64,000 nucleotides of DNA from Diphasiastrum complanatum (Eukaryota; Streptophyta; Lycopodiopsida; Lycopodiales; Lycopodiaceae): the NCBI GenBank assembly GCA_029204225.1, contig MU832549.1, positions 1 to 64,000 on the forward strand, read 5' to 3'. Of this stretch, positions 63,141-64,000 are shown in pieces. Below the pieces are notes generated by a model. It did no database searches. It worked only from the letters and a program-made list of their open reading frames with translations, and was not told the origin of the DNA. Each line of letters opens with the position of its first letter. The first letter of the stretch is position 1. Position numbers and translations under genes: made by a program.

Positions 63141-64000
63141 AAAAATTCTATACCTTCATGTAAATCTTGGTGAGAAGAGAGGGTAAAATTTTACTCCCCT
63201 CATCCGTTCGGAAAGACAACATGGAGGTGGGACTGCCTGCAGTTGCCCCTCCGCCCATACAGTTCCACTTCACTGTACTACAGCCATGCCTTGTAGGCGT
63301 GTGGGTGCGGTGGGTGTCGCGAATGGGTGTTTTGTATTGCGAACGATTTCGTTTCTTTTGAATTTCTTTATGCAGAAGCTTGTAGGATCCTAGACACGCG
63401 ACTACAAATCACAAAACAGAAAACATTCTAGCAATCAAGACAGCGCAAGACAAGGAGATGCACAAGAGAGAGCAACTATATTATCAGTTTTGATTTTTTA
63501 GAGTGAGATGATCAGTGTCTCGCTTGTTGGCGGCCTGACACTCTGCTCTTTTTCGCTTTGTTCTGCTCGTTGGCAGACTTTCATGCACAACTCACTCTTC
63601 TCTATTGTATCCTCTCTGTTTTGTCGATCCAGAGACATTGTTTATATCTCCAATGTGAGTTTACAAGATAGCTAAACAAAGAATTACTAGAGTAGTTAAC
63701 GCTAATCGACTAGTTAGTTACTCTCTGTTATTGCTAATTGTTTCAGCTGAGTGTGAAGTTCAAAGCTCCACATTCGTTGAGCTGCCAGCTGGCAGCGTGA
63801 AAGATTTTCGTTCGTTTTCTTTTCGTGTCGTGTTGTGTCATGTCTTTTGGTCCTGGAGGCATGTTTGACTTTCGCGAATCATTCGACCTTCGAGTTTCGC
63901 TTTGTTCGTGTCTTAGAGTTTTCAAGGTACGTTGACTTTCGTGAATTGTTCCCATTTGACCTTCGCTTCATGTCGCGGCAAAGTTGCAAGAGTTCACAAT
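63141..64000. other. Window end, no gene recognised
   Basis: Short frames only. 63480-63660 has TTGGCGG/TTGGCAG repeats and T/C-rich sequence that could be part of an LTR. The window ends before anything can be assigned. Confidence 0.35.

Overview
This is a nuclear window from a land plant with a large, retrotransposon-rich genome. The evidence is spliced plant genes (a GT92 galactan-synthase-like enzyme and two genes for a chloroplast-type J8 co-chaperone), plant-type LTR retrotransposons primed by initiator tRNA-Met, and very long AG, TG and AT arrays. A fern or another seed-free plant is my guess from the repeat style and gene divergence; the sequence does not settle it.

Four host genes can be built exon by exon. 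(1) A GT92/GALS-like galactosyltransferase on the minus strand (530-2142, 2 exons, 488 aa), with a cluster of ACGT/G-box elements upstream. (2) An Mpo1-like (DUF962) membrane protein on the minus strand (14049-18718, 4 exons, 204 aa). Its third and fourth exons lie beyond a 3.5-kb, repeat-filled intron. (3) A dnaJ8-like gene on the plus strand (33589-34357, 3 exons, 166 aa). (4) Its paralogue on the minus strand (60132-60890, 3 exons, 166 aa). The two J8 genes point at each other, share every intron position and phase plus parts of both UTRs, and bracket about 26 kb of nested repeats.

The rest is mostly mobile DNA. A nearly pristine Ty1/copia element (50999-57155) has 682-bp LTRs differing at 2 positions, a 5-bp target duplication, PBS, PPT and an uninterrupted 1322-aa polyprotein. 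A TRIM-like mini-LTR element lies at 25264-25895. Broken relics include gypsy pol at 25985-28199 and 61830-63140, a gypsy gag scrap at 45517-45770, copia at 29020-30470 and 41569-43690 (the latter with its 3' LTR at 40692-41568), and a copia scrap near 9.0-9.3 kb. A 1305-bp direct repeat (4668-5972 and 6956-8260, about 99% identical) has an inverted partial third copy at 9440-9760.

From 38 to 51 kb the window is dominated by simple and higher-order repeats: AG/TG arrays alternating with a conserved AT-rich unit, a roughly 24-bp CTCGACCGAAG minisatellite, a palindrome-rich GACGTCGG block, a telomere-like heptamer field, and CA/CATG minisatellites into which the young copia inserted. An unrecognised reading frame at 10693-11611, open apart from two stops and ending in a possible ubiquitin-like tail, is the most intriguing non-transposon coding remnant. 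I see no rRNA, tRNA or CRISPR array and no clearly new multi-gene system.
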